Source of the DNA: Clarireedia homoeocarpa
Lineage: Eukaryota; Ascomycota; Leotiomycetes; Helotiales; Rutstroemiaceae
DNA: 64,000 bases
Direction: 5' to 3'
NCBI GenBank assembly: GCA_001465935.1
Contig: LNKV01000012.1
Location: forward strand, 381,302 to 445,301
Shown: positions 11,591 through 22,108 of the stretch, one piece after another
How the letters are laid out: each line of letters starts with the position of its first letter
How positions within the stretch are numbered: position 1 is the stretch's first letter
Made by a program: the position numbers and the translations under genes
The notes under the pieces: generated by a model
What the model was told of the DNA's origin: nothing
Database searches by the model: none
Seen by the model: only the letters and a program-made list of their open reading frames with translations

Positions 11591-13066
11591 TGGAATTAAT
11601 GTTTTTGTGTAATCAGTATCGGATGCTCATGGTCATCGGAATGCTGTGGATGGTCAGGGATTTGTTAATACTCCTGAGTCCTCAGCATGAATCATTATTG
11701 TTATCATTCGGAGTTTGTGGTTCCTTAGACCAAGGTTGTACTTGTCGTCGGTCAGTGTTGATATCCTCAGTTGGAAGTCTTGTTGTCGATTATGGGTGTG
11801 GTTGTCGGGGGTGATGGCTATAGATATATAGCTTAGTAATTTAGCAGCTCTATATATGGTTCTTCGATATAATGGACTGAATAAGATCTATTCCAATTTA
11901 CTATGTGTTGCAATTTACTATGAAGTCCTGATTGACGGAGTGCAAATACCCATCACGTGCTATCGACTCCACATCATTCTGAGCTCTGACGCTTCTGAGT
12001 CTGTCTATCATGACCACTGCTGAGCACTACCTCCAAGCTGCCATGCAAATCATCCTCTCTTAGTGGTTGTACTATGTCTACCGACAGCGCTCTAATTGTC
12101 ATTCATACACATTCGCACCGTCGATAACTCGGAATGAAGAGGGTTTCTCTACCTAGGACTAAGGCCACGCGCGCTCTCTGGAATTAAATCATTGAAAACT
12201 CTAGCTTGGGAGCGATATCTGATAAATGGAGGAAGCAAACACTACAGCAGTACTGTATATTCCCAAGAGAACAACTGAACATAGTAGGAGTGATGATTGA
12301 GTCGTGTCTCTCTCAGTTCGTCCGTCGCCAAATTTGTTAATCCGATTACGATTTGAATCAATTCCACTCGGTGAAGTGTATCTGCAGACTTTGATACCTT
12401 CTTTCCACCCATAGTATTAGCAACTCTTATGATTGATACTACACATCGCGATTGATGCTCGCTCCATTGCAGTATCACGCAAATGGAGAAGTCCTTGTAG
12501 ACTTTGGAGATGGTTAAGATGTGGCAGCTTGTCAGGCCACAAGTGGACTGATTGCACGAGGTTGATTCGGGTTGATTATTATTACCTGTGTGGAGGAATG
12601 CTGCTGTAGATTGAACTGTGGTTCTCATCTCATGTGGCTGGCAATGGCGTATTTGTGCTCCCAATATTGTCAACTTCGTAGTGAAGCGGGAAAAAATGGG
12701 GAGAGATACCCAGAGGGGGAGGCAGTATGTTGCAGGAAATGATCCTAGGTCTTGCTAATTGGATTACGGTGCAATCATTCTGTGCGAGCTGAAATAGTTT
12801 TCAAACTCACAATTGGCCAATTGGAGATAATAGATATTGAGATCCTGATATACAAAGGGATATCGCTACACGAGCAGTACTGAAATGTGTGGTGCTTTGT
12901 CGTCGGGGACCCTCGCTCATTTGACAGGGGTATGCTGAACATTAGCCGAGTTTTATACAATTAGTAGTTCTAGTGGTCGGCTCTTGCTTAGTGGCTCAAT
13001 TGGATTCAGGCTGCATATAATGCATTGACAATTATTTGGGGCAGATATCAACATGGAGTCGTGATG

Positions 13067-13144
13067 CTATCCTCCCCCCTGAACAAAGGTTATTTTTTCT
13101 ACCTTGCCACCTAGAATTTTAACCTTTGTTTAGGGGGAGAATAG
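13067..13144. mobile_element. Palindromic mini-MITE, copy 2
   Basis: 78 bp, CTATCCTCCCCCCTGAACAA to the GGGGGAGAATAG end, arms AACAAAGGTTA and TAACCTTTGTT. The loop TTCTACCTTGCCACCT matches copy 1. Bounded by CTAT/ATAG as copy 1. Confidence 0.8.
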
Positions 13145-13236
13145 TAGCCAGTCGATCAGACTATATTCTACACACTGTCATCCTATTTGCCAGATCGTGT
13201 ACACACTTCTCGAACAACGTGCATGTTGGATCATCA

Positions 13237-13324
13237 CTATCTCCCCCCATGAATAAAGGTTAAATCTTTACATGGCAAGACGCAGAAAAACATAACCTTT
13301 ATTCATTGGGGGGGTGGGGGAGGC
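13237..13324. mobile_element. Palindromic mini-MITE, copy 3 (loop in opposite orientation)
   Basis: About 88 bp, CTATCTCCCCCCATGAATAA on the left and TTATTCATTGGGGGGG on the right. The loop reads CATGGCAAGACGCAGAAAAA, the reverse complement of the copy 1 loop, so the element inserted in the other orientation (or its loop inverted). The right end is blurred by a G-rich run (GGGGTGGGGGAGG) and no ATAG is seen. It lies only 92 bp from copy 2. Confidence 0.75.
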
Positions 13325-14024
13325 GGATTGTATCCTTCTGAGGCAGTAATGTGGCACAGGCAGGTGCAGGCCATGCGGGTGAGCATGCCGAGCGGTTCTT
13401 TCCATGATCGATCCCTGGCTATTCCTGTTGCGAAAGGGTGTGGACTTGCTGACGCACTGCTAGTTGCAAGATGCATGACTGGCGCGGGGCTGTCTTACTC
13501 AAATGCAGCATTTTTGGGGCCTGTTAGTTTCCGCTGCATCTGTACGTATGTTACGGGATTTTTTTGTGGCGTTTTCCTTTCTCCGCAGTCTACTTCGCGG
13601 TTCTTGACCATGCCTTGCTACCGAGTCTTCCTCTCTGCAAGTACGTAGATAGGAGGGTCTACCTAAAGCCATCGGTACCTATTGGTTGAGCGATGAGCAG
13701 TCACAAAAATGATCATTATGTGAGGATTTTGCGCGAAATACAAATTGTAGCATTTAATGATACGTTGAGAAAGGACCTCGGAAGACGAGTACAGTGTAGA
13801 TAGTAGGTCCATTGCCTACACAAAAGCTCTTAATCGTACAAATTCCGAAACTGAAACGGGCAAAAGAAAAAAACAAGTCGTGAAAGAATTTCCGATTACA
13901 TCGCTCATTGTAGCTCAACGAGAAAAGACTGTACACCTTGGAGCTATGGAACTCGAAATCATAGTCTCTGGCTATACCATTTCCTCCACACTCTCTGCAA
14001 CATCACGGTTTTCTGCACACTGGC

Positions 14025-15302
14025 TTAAACTGGCTGGCGTGTGACAGTAACTTGCGCCGTCTTTGTGATCCCGTCTCGCTCTCTCAACGTGTCTTTCACA
14101 TTATGCAGACCCTCTACCTTCACTCCATTCGTGCTTTGGCTGTTGTATTCTACAAGGTTGTGTTCGTCGCTAGTTCCTTCTATGATTTCATTCGAATGGA
14201 GACGAGTAGTTCGTGGCGGAGATGATTTGTTGCTGCTCACCCACAAAGAGTCCCTCGATGCAGAGGCCCGTGAGCCAGTCAACACCGACCAGATGTTGCT
14301 CCTAATTTGCACCCAAGATGCCGTGGCGAAGCTCCTCAATGTCGGAAGAATTCCTGCCATGAAGTACATGCTGACTTCAATTATGGTGAACTCTTGCAAT
14401 TTAACGGATGCCCAAGTCGGGTCGGTCAGAGCGTTGACTCTTCCGAAAAGTACTATGCGAACTATTGCGCAAATCAAACCACTGGTATACGTTGGTGATC
14501 AAGCATTTTCTAGAAGGTGACCGAAAGTTACTTACATGCTTCCGAGAAGGAAAGTCAAGGTGACAGCGATCTTAATTCTCTTGGACATGTTCAGAGTCCA
14601 GATCGTAGGAATTGGTAAGACCATCATCGCAACGTCTGTGATGATGTTTGGGATGCTGTAGTATTGAAACATCTTGATGCGCTCAACACAGTGGCCATGG
14701 ATACTTTTGTTCCATACAGCGGCGATTGGAATGCATTGCAAGAGCGAGGTCAGTGTCTCACTGATCCAAGTGGCAACGACAACGCCAATGAGGATGTAGG
14801 TAAACAGGCGCGTTCGCCTCGAGGCAGAGAAAACGTCTAGATAGAGGTGCAAGATAGACAACTTCGGGAACGTAAATGACGAGATGTAGAGGACGGCTAT
14901 GGCGTATTTGATTTTCAATGCGGGAACGAGCTTTTGGGGCTCATACTTCTGGACATACTGAATATGCCTCCCTACTCCTGCGGCATTGGGCATCGCTATG
15001 TTCGAACAAGTTAGCACAGCTTGGAGAACACTTATCACCTCCTGTTGAAGACCTTCCGATCTGCCTGTAGATTAGCCTATGAGAGTAAAATACTGACCTA
15101 AGCCCATAGCACACTGGCCCATGACAAAGAAAAAGCCCACATAGGAGAACAAATCCGACAAACTAAATTTTCGTCCTTGCGATCTCTGCGAAACTATTCG
15201 TATGAAAACAAAGAAAACATTGAGTATGGTGAAAACGATGCCGACAGCAAGTAGTCCAGAGCTAGAGTCTTCCGCCAGGTATTCCGGGGAGGGAGGAGCC
15301 AT
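14025..15302 (-). CDS. PTH11-like integral membrane protein (fungal rhodopsin-fold domain)
   Basis: Minus-strand model join(15302..15098, 14995..14536, 14481..14025), 373 aa. Introns: 102 nt (GTCAGT...GTGCTAAC...CATAG) and 54 nt (GTAAGT...ACCAG). Start ATG 15302 (MAPPSPEYLAED). Landmarks of the family: FSLSDLFSYVGFFFVMGQ in segment 2, GVGRHIQYVQ after it, FPKLSILHLYLDVF, LLQCIPIAAVWNKSIHGHC, DVAMMVLPIPTIWTL, and EFTIIEVSMYFMAGILPTLR in the last segment. The ~100-residue tail is polar and Ser/Asn-rich. Role by family: GPCR-like surface sensor; ligand unknown. A 26-nt extra exon inside intron 1 is conceivable but gives a frame clash or an impossibly short intron, so the one-intron join is preferred. 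Confidence 0.85.
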
Positions 15303-16286
15303 CGCGGTTTTCAATTTCTCGATACGCAAATGGTAGCAGACGCAAAAACTGTTCTTAAGTGTATAATCACGAAGCGTACTTTCCACTCTTTGTGTCGAAA
15401 GGAAATTATATTGAGTATGCGGAGTTAGGAAGACTCGATTGGTCAAAGACTGGCCACTCTGAAGATCTTATGCGTCGCACACTGTAGGAAGCTGTGGCAC
15501 ATAGTCTACTTCTGACGCTGTAAGGATGTACGGGGTATCTATCACATAAATGGCGACACAGAAATTTGAAGATTGCGCGGTAATCCAGACACACTTGTAT
15601 CGTCCTGCCTCTCCTGGAGCATTATCTCCTCAAATGTGCGGCCAAGAGAAATCCAACGGACGGAATTTTAGGGGGAGTTGTCCGATTGGCATGCCGAGAT
15701 GGAGTAGGATTAGGAGGCTTGATTCGATATCCTAAACAGTGAGTAGTAGCCTTGTCATGCCATGGCTTCTAGATCAATGAGAGAACCAAAATGAGACGTT
15801 GCGCGTATATTGCCAGATATCTTCGGATAAAACTGCGTCTGGGACCAGATATGTTTCGGGGTTTCGGTGGAAATAAGTCAGGATAAAGGGAAAAGTGTAG
15901 GAGGACGAATCCCAATACTAAAGCCACTCCATATTCCTTGAGGTTTCTTACATGATGAAGGTTACACGTGCATGAGAATTTACGCAAAAAGTCCTGCGGG
16001 TTAGGTTTCTTGTGCTTGATCCTTGGGGCCACACTCCTCCAACAGCTATTCGCACGGTCCATGAGCGTAGTAACCTCGCCTGAGGTATGTAATTGGTCTA
16101 ATCGTATCAAATGTTGCTGTAGTACATCGGCTATTGAGGAAGTGAATAGCTAAATCATACGACAACCAGTCGTGCCGCCGCCACACACGACGGTTCCACT
16201 TGTTCACTTTATAAACTACTCGTTTGGCTTTTTTTTTCTATTTCAACGTTTGGCAATTACTTCGTGCAACTTGTATTAAAACCGTC
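15303..16286. other. Divergent intergenic region, nothing recognised
   Basis: Lies between the 5' ends of a minus-strand receptor and a plus-strand methyltransferase. A 113-codon minus frame (15769-16110) has one hydrophobic stretch (GVALVLGFVLLHFSLYP) but only a TTG at its start and no family resemblance. A poly-T run sits near 16226. Confidence 0.45.
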
Positions 16287-17358
16287 ATGGATAAAGAACC
16301 AGATTACTTGTTGATGCGGGACATGCACGCCTCAATTCGGTGCGTACGCCTGCCACTCTTTGGCTGTCAAACCTATTCTAATCTAGGGGTCAGACTGAAC
16401 CTACAGCATTACCTCTGGAAAGATGGCCTCGGCTACCTCTTGCATCCTTCGGTTCGTTTGAATGGGCCGAACACTAGGATTGCGGATCTTGGGACCGGCA
16501 CAGGGCAAGGGACTTTTCCAGCTTTACTGTTCTGCTTGGGTCCACCGTCTGACTTTTATCGTGTAGAATCTGGTTACTAGATCTTGCTCGACAACTACCG
16601 GAGACCACACAGTTATACGGCTTCGACATTTCTGACTCTCAATACCCCCATCCAAAATATCTACCACATAACGTTAAACTAGAACTTTTAGACAACCTCA
16701 CGCCAGACCCACCCAACGATTTGCAAGGTAGTTTCGATGTCGTCCATCTGCGTCTTTGGCTTGGTGGTGTTCCGAATGGAGATCCCACAGTACTGCTAAC
16801 ACACGCTTTGAAACTGCTACGTCCTGTATCCCATTCTGGCCAACGAAAAATAATATGTTGACTGGTAATTACAGGCCCAGGAGGATACATTCAATGGAAC
16901 GAATTTGATCCTCTTCGATCAATCGCTGAAGGTCCAGACGGCGAAGTTTCACCTCAAGTCAGTAAGCTTTGCACCTTGACACAAAAAATCAAGGATCACA
17001 GGTAAAACATTTCTTTCGCAATTCAGACCTTCCGTTTCTGAATGTCATTTCAATTTCTGACCCTTGCAGATGGATTGAGCGTCTGCCCAAGTCGTTCCAG
17101 GAATTTGGATTAGAGAATGTAGAAGAAGTATTTGCATTTGAGCAGCCGTGGCAGTCAAGAATGGCTTCCGATTTGGCCTGCAGCGTGGTTCATGAGATGA
17201 GCAATAATCCAAGTCCTTTTGTGCAGCAGAAGCTCAAGGCTTTTGATATTTCAGTACCATCAGCATTTGCTGAGATCTCTAAAGGTGCTCGTCTGGTTCA
17301 GCCGTTTTGCATCACTGTTGGGAGGAAGCCAGTCCTAGATGAGGCTACTGCCAAATAG
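16287..17358 (+). CDS. SAM-dependent methyltransferase (class I, LaeA-like secondary-metabolism type)
   Basis: Model join(16287..16339, 16394..16504, 16567..16820, 16875..17001, 17070..17358), 277 aa, start MDKEPDYLLMRDM. Motif I IADLGTGTGIWLLDLA (about 47-62) and the acidic residue of GFDISD (73-78) form the SAM pocket. FDVVHLRLWLG and RPGGYIQWNEFD match the motif II-III region of fungal methyltransferases related to LaeA/TdiE. Intron 2 (16505-16566) uses a GC donor (ACAGG/GCAAGG...GTGTAG): only this join restores GTGTGIW. Intron 3 uses the weak donor GTCCTG. Neighbours are a small secreted protein and two UstYa-type genes, so methylation of a secreted natural product is a reasonable guess; substrate unknown. 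No nuclear velvet-partner feature can be read. Confidence 0.85.
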
Positions 17359-17651
17359 ACTTGGATAAGTTGTAGAAAAAAAGGTTGGCAATCAGGTTGG
17401 CTGGCTAGAGGGGGCATTACTTCTATGTGCAAAGTACGTATTAAAATCACGAATGAAGCAAGCAATCAAATAATGTCATCATTACATATTGCAATTTCCA
17501 CTAAGGTGTTAAGAAGCTCGCCGCAGCCATCCCTTCATGAATGATTCATAATGAAAAATTCTGATTATGCCCGATTTTCAACCACCAGATTTCCCGTTCG
17601 ACGATTTGATCCCGACCAACATTCACCCCAGATACCTTTAGAAGTCAACAT

Positions 17652-17894
17652 CTAGTCGCGGACTAGATCTGTAACTCGGAACTCCTGCGTAGTCGGGTCC
17701 AAATCCTCAACTGCAGCGAGTCTGCTCCAGGCATTCGCAACGAAATCATCCAGATCTGCCGATATATCATTGTCAAAAACTTGTTTGTTGTAAACATTTC
17801 AGTCTGTAAGGGCTAACATACCAAGAGAGATTGGGGCTGCTGCACCCAAGGTGATAAGTCCGAGCAAAGCGTAAATGGTATTATGAAGCTTCAT
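17652..17894 (-). CDS. Small secreted protein, possible effector or RiPP precursor
   Basis: Minus-strand model join(17894..17822, 17779..17652), 66 aa. The first 20 residues (MKLHNTIYALLGLITLGAAA) are a clear signal peptide. The mature part is acidic (VFDNDISADLDDF, VEDLDPTTQEF) with no Cys and no dibasic Kex2 site. The intron is only 42 nt with GTATGT and an AAG acceptor; the frame it restores runs cleanly to TAG, but without splicing the peptide would end after 31 residues (GMLALTD). It sits between a methyltransferase and two UstYa-type genes, where dikaritin clusters carry the precursor gene, yet it lacks the usual repeated core. It may instead be an unrelated effector. Confidence 0.5.
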
Positions 17895-19166
17895 GGTGAT
17901 TGAATATCGCGGTACGTTGGTATATCGTCGTACGTTGGTATATCGTCTGATGTCAAATCGGTTTTGTGATGATGTAAGACAATCAATCTTGCGTTGTGCT
18001 GCACTACTGGATTTCACGCGCTGGATACGATAAACACACAAGTCTATATATCCATAGAGTTCGCTCCTCCACCGATAACAGTTTGCCCGAAAGCATATGA
18101 GGCACAGTGCTTTCAGCCAAACTTCGATCGTAGGACAAGAACGTGAGAAGCCTGGTGATTGGCAAACGAAAAGAGTCACACCGGGTTGCTGTGCTGTCGT
18201 ACTTCATGTAAGACCTGTATTTCCCTTTTTTTTTTTGAGGATATAAACACTCCATTTCCCCTGTAATTAGTTCTTCAGATAAATCGAATCACATGCATTT
18301 TTACTTGCATTTCTCACAGTATATCCGGCGGAGGAGGAGTAGACGCAAGAACCAATAAGATTTAGGTGATGACCGACGGCATGTGAAAGAGGTCGCATTT
18401 ACGCATTAAACGTTGTATTATCTGCTTGAGGTCAATATCAGCATTGGAATCTTTTTTGGAAAGTGCTGCGGAACCATCAACAAGTGGATAACTTCATCAT
18501 AATACCAGGCACATTCAAGGCGCAGACCAACACGAAGAACCCCTTAAGTTGCAGAATATCTTCAACGTCACCCCACCTTACTTTTTGAAAAGAGGTTATT
18601 CCTAGAACAGAAGTCGCTCTTGTCCAGTGTACTACGATATTCAAGTCTTGATATGCCGAATGCCGCAGCAACGGGCATTCCCATCGTAGCATTGGGATGA
18701 ATTTATGCTTCAATCCATGTTTAAAAACCTTCAAATGTGCATATTCACACTGCAGTATTACCCAAATAATGCGGCAGTAAGGCACAGCGGGGGGATGTAC
18801 GTCAAAAGAGTGTAAGATTGAGCGAGAATATTGTGGTGGGGTAGGTAGTGTCAGGGCTCAGAAATCGGCATTTTTGGAAAGTATTCAGTGCATGCTCGGG
18901 GAGAAAAATTTTCAATTTCAAAATACGACGTGAATGGGATGCAGTGTCGAATACGAAGAAGAAAACGCAGTTTTGTAGTGCATGCCCAGTAGGATGATCC
19001 CTAACATGGTCCTACGCGAAGGATTTCAGGGGGTGGAACGGATGCTGTGTATGCGCCTGTATGTATGTATCTCCGAGCCCTTTATCTTTAGAATTTTCGA
19101 AGGAGAAAACGAACAGTAGGTCTAGGTTCCAGTTTCCTAGCAAGTTCTCAGGAATATTTGTACATT
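17895..19166. other. Divergent intergenic region
   Basis: Carries the 18-bp tandem duplication at 17912-17947 and a poly-T run (18228-18237). No supported gene; a 102-codon minus frame at 18477-18785 has no recognisable features. Promoters for the secreted protein (minus) and first UstYa gene (plus) must lie here. Confidence 0.5.
17912..17947. repeat. Perfect 18-bp tandem duplication in the 5' leader of the secreted-protein gene
   Basis: GTACGTTGGTATATCGTC occurs twice without a gap, 18-53 bases upstream of the minus-strand ATG at 17894. Confidence 0.9.
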
Positions 19167-20075
19167 ATGGGTTTACTTTCTTGCCTTCAGGCCACGAGCG
19201 TGCAGTATCAGGCACTTCCTCCAAATGACACCACACCCAAGCATCCAGTCAGAATGTCTGCATCCTGGTGCCGGATGCTGGGCATCTTCGCCTTTTCGTT
19301 AGGACTCCTGCTGTTTGGTTTCCATCTAGGGAAATTGTCAAGCAACTCTGTAGAGAAGACAAACACTCGCTTGCTTCGTATGTACACCTGACCGACATCT
19401 TTGAGGAGAACGTTGCGCTAGATCTATGAAAGACCTTATTGACATCGAGATTATTTAGCCCCATATGGAAATGTCGAAGAAACCTGGCATCATAACCTTA
19501 CATTCTCATCGCCGCCAACAGTTGACTCAGAAGCCGCTTGGTCGTCCTTGATGCCCAGTAAGTGTCTCCTAACAGCATCCCCTCATAATGTCTCGAGGTT
19601 TGGCTAAACGTACAGTTGGGAGAGGATTTATCTATCATCCGGATATATCTCCCAGGGTGAAAGGAATTGCTGTCTTCCACCAGCTTCACTGCCTGGTAAG
19701 TCGAGGCTATTTTGAATCCCACCTTGATTATCTCTCTGGCTGCATAACATATGCTAACATGACCGGTTACCTCTACAGCACGGGTTAAGAGTAGCGTTCT
19801 ACGGCATGTATCATGAATTAGAAATAATGAACGGCACGCTTCCCAATGCATATATCCAAGCACAAACCGCTAGAGTAAGTGTAGGGCATCTGCGGCATTG
19901 CTTCGATTACCTGAGAAGAGCACTCATATGTGCGGCGGATACCAATTTGGAATACGTGAATCCAGATACAGATGCGACAACAGGATGGGGATACCCCCGG
20001 ATGTGTCGTGATTTTGAAAGCGTGAAGATTTTCGCGGAGACGTGGAAGAATAGTACGGATACGGGAATAATGTAA
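19167..20075 (+). CDS. UstYa-like (DUF3328) oxidase-type membrane protein 1
   Basis: Model join(19167..19377, 19459..19557, 19616..19695, 19779..20075), 228 aa; all introns GT-AG (81, 58 and 83 nt). One membrane segment (MLGIFAFSLGLLLFGFHLG, about 40-58) follows a short cytosolic head. The family pattern W..L.P.G.GF..HP is seen as WSSLMPIGRGFIYHP. Both hallmark His-Cys motifs are present: HQLHC at 125-129 and HC at 170-171 in HCFDYLRRALICAADTNLE. Family knowledge: UstYa-type proteins act in ustiloxin, asperipin, phomopsin and related pathways, where they build ether or C-C macrocycles on ribosomal peptides; others act in non-peptide clusters. Convergent with the second copy, 256 bp apart. Start ATG 19167 is the first in frame. 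Confidence 0.88.
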
Positions 20076-20331
20076 AGAAACTACTCAGGAATCTCAAGAA
20101 TAGATCACAGACACAAATCTTGGGTTGTAAGAGTAGCTGTGTTAATAATTAAGTGCGAATTCAGCCACATCAAATGTTCAACGATGAAAGCATCGAAGGA
20201 CAAATGACTGAAGAAATGAAGAACATTGACACTAGCCATTAGAAAATAGTACAACACAAGCTGTAATACACCGGATGAACTAGCTCTGACACCTTCTTAC
20301 CCAGAATATAAATGCCAATCTCCCGAAGATT

Positions 20332-21389
20332 TCACTCATGCCGCAAGATTGAAATGTCCGACAAGTTAGTCATTCTTGTTCTTGCCCACATATCCAGCTT
20401 TTCCCAATTCACGCACTCGCGATCATTGTACACTCGAGAGACAGGGCGTCCATCACGCCAAATGAATGTTGCAAGGGATGTGTCTCCTCGACACATGGCA
20501 GCCTCGCGCCAGTATTCCAAGCAATGATCTATTTATTGTGTTAGAAAGAACATCGTTAATCCAATGAATAGTGAGGAAGAAGCGACGGCATAGATTTACT
20601 CACCGTAGTGGATGTCCTCCCTGTAGCGCTGGAGAGTAGTCATGTTGGGGTAGTAATGATCGAGATACCTGTGACGACGAAGGCGTTTCTTAAACAGGAT
20701 GAGTTAGCACATAACAAGCGCAACATGCAAGATCGATGTTGAAATCAAAGGACTGACAATGCAGTGGAGCTCGTGGTAAACTGAAAGCTCCGCGACATAA
20801 CCAGAGCCGTCAGCAAATTCAATTGAGTTTTCGCCTAGTTGGTGTAATTCATCCTTGGAAATCTTGATTGCAATTGCTAGAGTGTATTGTGAGGATTTAG
20901 TCGAGACATTGTGGGTGGAAATTGGACAGCATACGTTGTGGGAGACGAGACCATGCTTCATCGTGAACAGGGCGAGGAGGCCCGGTATAGACATTTGCAT
21001 CGATATCGACGGTGAGTCGGCTTTTTTTGTATTCGAGGGCGCCATCGGCCTTCGCGGGGGCTCGTGAAGATGTTAGCATTTATTTCCATCTAAGATGAAC
21101 AAGAATTCTTACAATAACTTAGGAGTGGCCGAACACAATCCGTCACCGTGGGACTTTGTCTCCACCACAAGCCAATGGTTCCAAGATTAGCCGTCACTAA
21201 AAGTATGAAAGCAATAATTTTAAATAAGGAAAGTCCAGCGAAAATTCTCCGGACAGTTCCGCGATTCTCTGCCACTTGGTTGATATCTGCCAGACATTTC
21301 TGACAGAGGTGTTGATGGGCGACTTCCTCATCTCTAGAGAGAGAATCAATGTCTTCGGTGTGGAGTTTAGAGTACTCTGTAGACGGCAT
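20332..21389 (-). CDS. UstYa-like (DUF3328) oxidase-type membrane protein 2
   Basis: Minus-strand model join(21389..21113, 21060..20935, 20876..20758, 20688..20604, 20528..20332), 267 aa, start MPSTEYSKLH; introns of 52, 58, 69 and 75 nt. One membrane segment at about 52-75. The diagnostic stretch after it reads YSPAKADGALEY, then AWSRLP, then HELHC at 169-173, DHYYPN and DHCLEYWREAAMCRGD with HC at 204-205. The C-terminus WRDGRPVS...RECVNWEKLDMW is typical for DUF3328. It differs strongly from copy 1, so this is not a recent duplication. UstYa/UstYb pairs commonly act together in fungal RiPP pathways; pairing here supports a biosynthetic cluster, product unknown. Confidence 0.88.
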
Positions 21390-22108
21390 CTTAAAACTTT
21401 GATGTGGAGATGTAAATGTAAAGCAGATATATGGTAAAATAAAAATAAAGATTGGAGGTAGAAGGGAGGAGCAAGGGGTATATTATCATACGTAGGTATA
21501 CATAACACTCGTTATTCCTATTCAAGAAACTGTTTGCTTATTTCTTCGAATTCCGAAAGTATTGCCCAATATGTGCAAGAGGGGGGGCGTTAGCTCGACG
21601 TGCAAATCACCTGACGTTGTGTGCGTCTAGTCAAGGTGAGGGTGGATAGACTGGACTTATAGACGCACAAGTCTCAGGCGTCTACACAAGAAATGCAGAT
21701 GCAGGAGCGAGTAGGTTATTTTCGCGACAACCATGGCCGAAGTATTCAGGTAAAACCAACACCGGAATAGGTTAATCCGAATTTGGAATCCGAAATCCAG
21801 ATTCGAAAATTGTTATACGAGATTAGAGAAATTGTTTTAGGGAAGGCAGAGGTTTTAACAGATCAAAGAAAAAGCCCTATTCTCCTTGATCTATCGTCGT
21901 ATGCGTCAGTTAGACAGTAGATTTAGCTTATGTATGACAGCACGGGAAAGTGCGGCGTTCATTGCGTGTGTTGTGACAGACTGTGCTTACTATCCGGTGG
22001 CGACGATGACAGTGAAGACTAGTTTAGTACGGCGGATAGAAAGCAAACTCGATTCTCAATACTGAAAAAGTGGCGGTGATTGAAGAATTCCCTTCTATTT
22101 TCACACAT
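21390..22108. other. Intergenic, nothing recognised
   Basis: No gene seen. A small imperfect hairpin pairs TTGTGTGCGTCTA (21617) with TAGACGCACAA (21660). This interval marks the change from the accessory block to compact housekeeping genes. Confidence 0.4.

Larger units (their letters stand above)
11181..14024. other. Gene-free, repeat-bearing interval
   Basis: No supported gene. It contains the trinucleotide-rich tract at 11317-11590 and two mini-MITEs at 13067 and 13237. Longest frames (12242-12673 minus, 13328-13648 plus) lack a good start or any domain-like pattern. Confidence 0.5.

Noticed and set aside
12242..12673. 143-codon minus-strand frame
   Set aside because: No ATG-based start of good context, no domain-like pattern, lies in a repeat-bearing gene-free block.
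13328..13648. 106-codon plus-strand frame next to mini-MITE copy 3
   Set aside because: Begins at TTG inside the edge of the MITE; no family resemblance or splice-supported extension.
15036..15062. Possible 26-nt micro-exon inside intron 1 of the second PTH11-like gene
   Set aside because: Using it needs a ~30-nt intron or breaks the frame; skipping it gives the spacing normal for the family.
15769..16110. 113-codon minus frame with one hydrophobic stretch
   Set aside because: TTG start only, no conserved motif; lies in a divergent promoter region.
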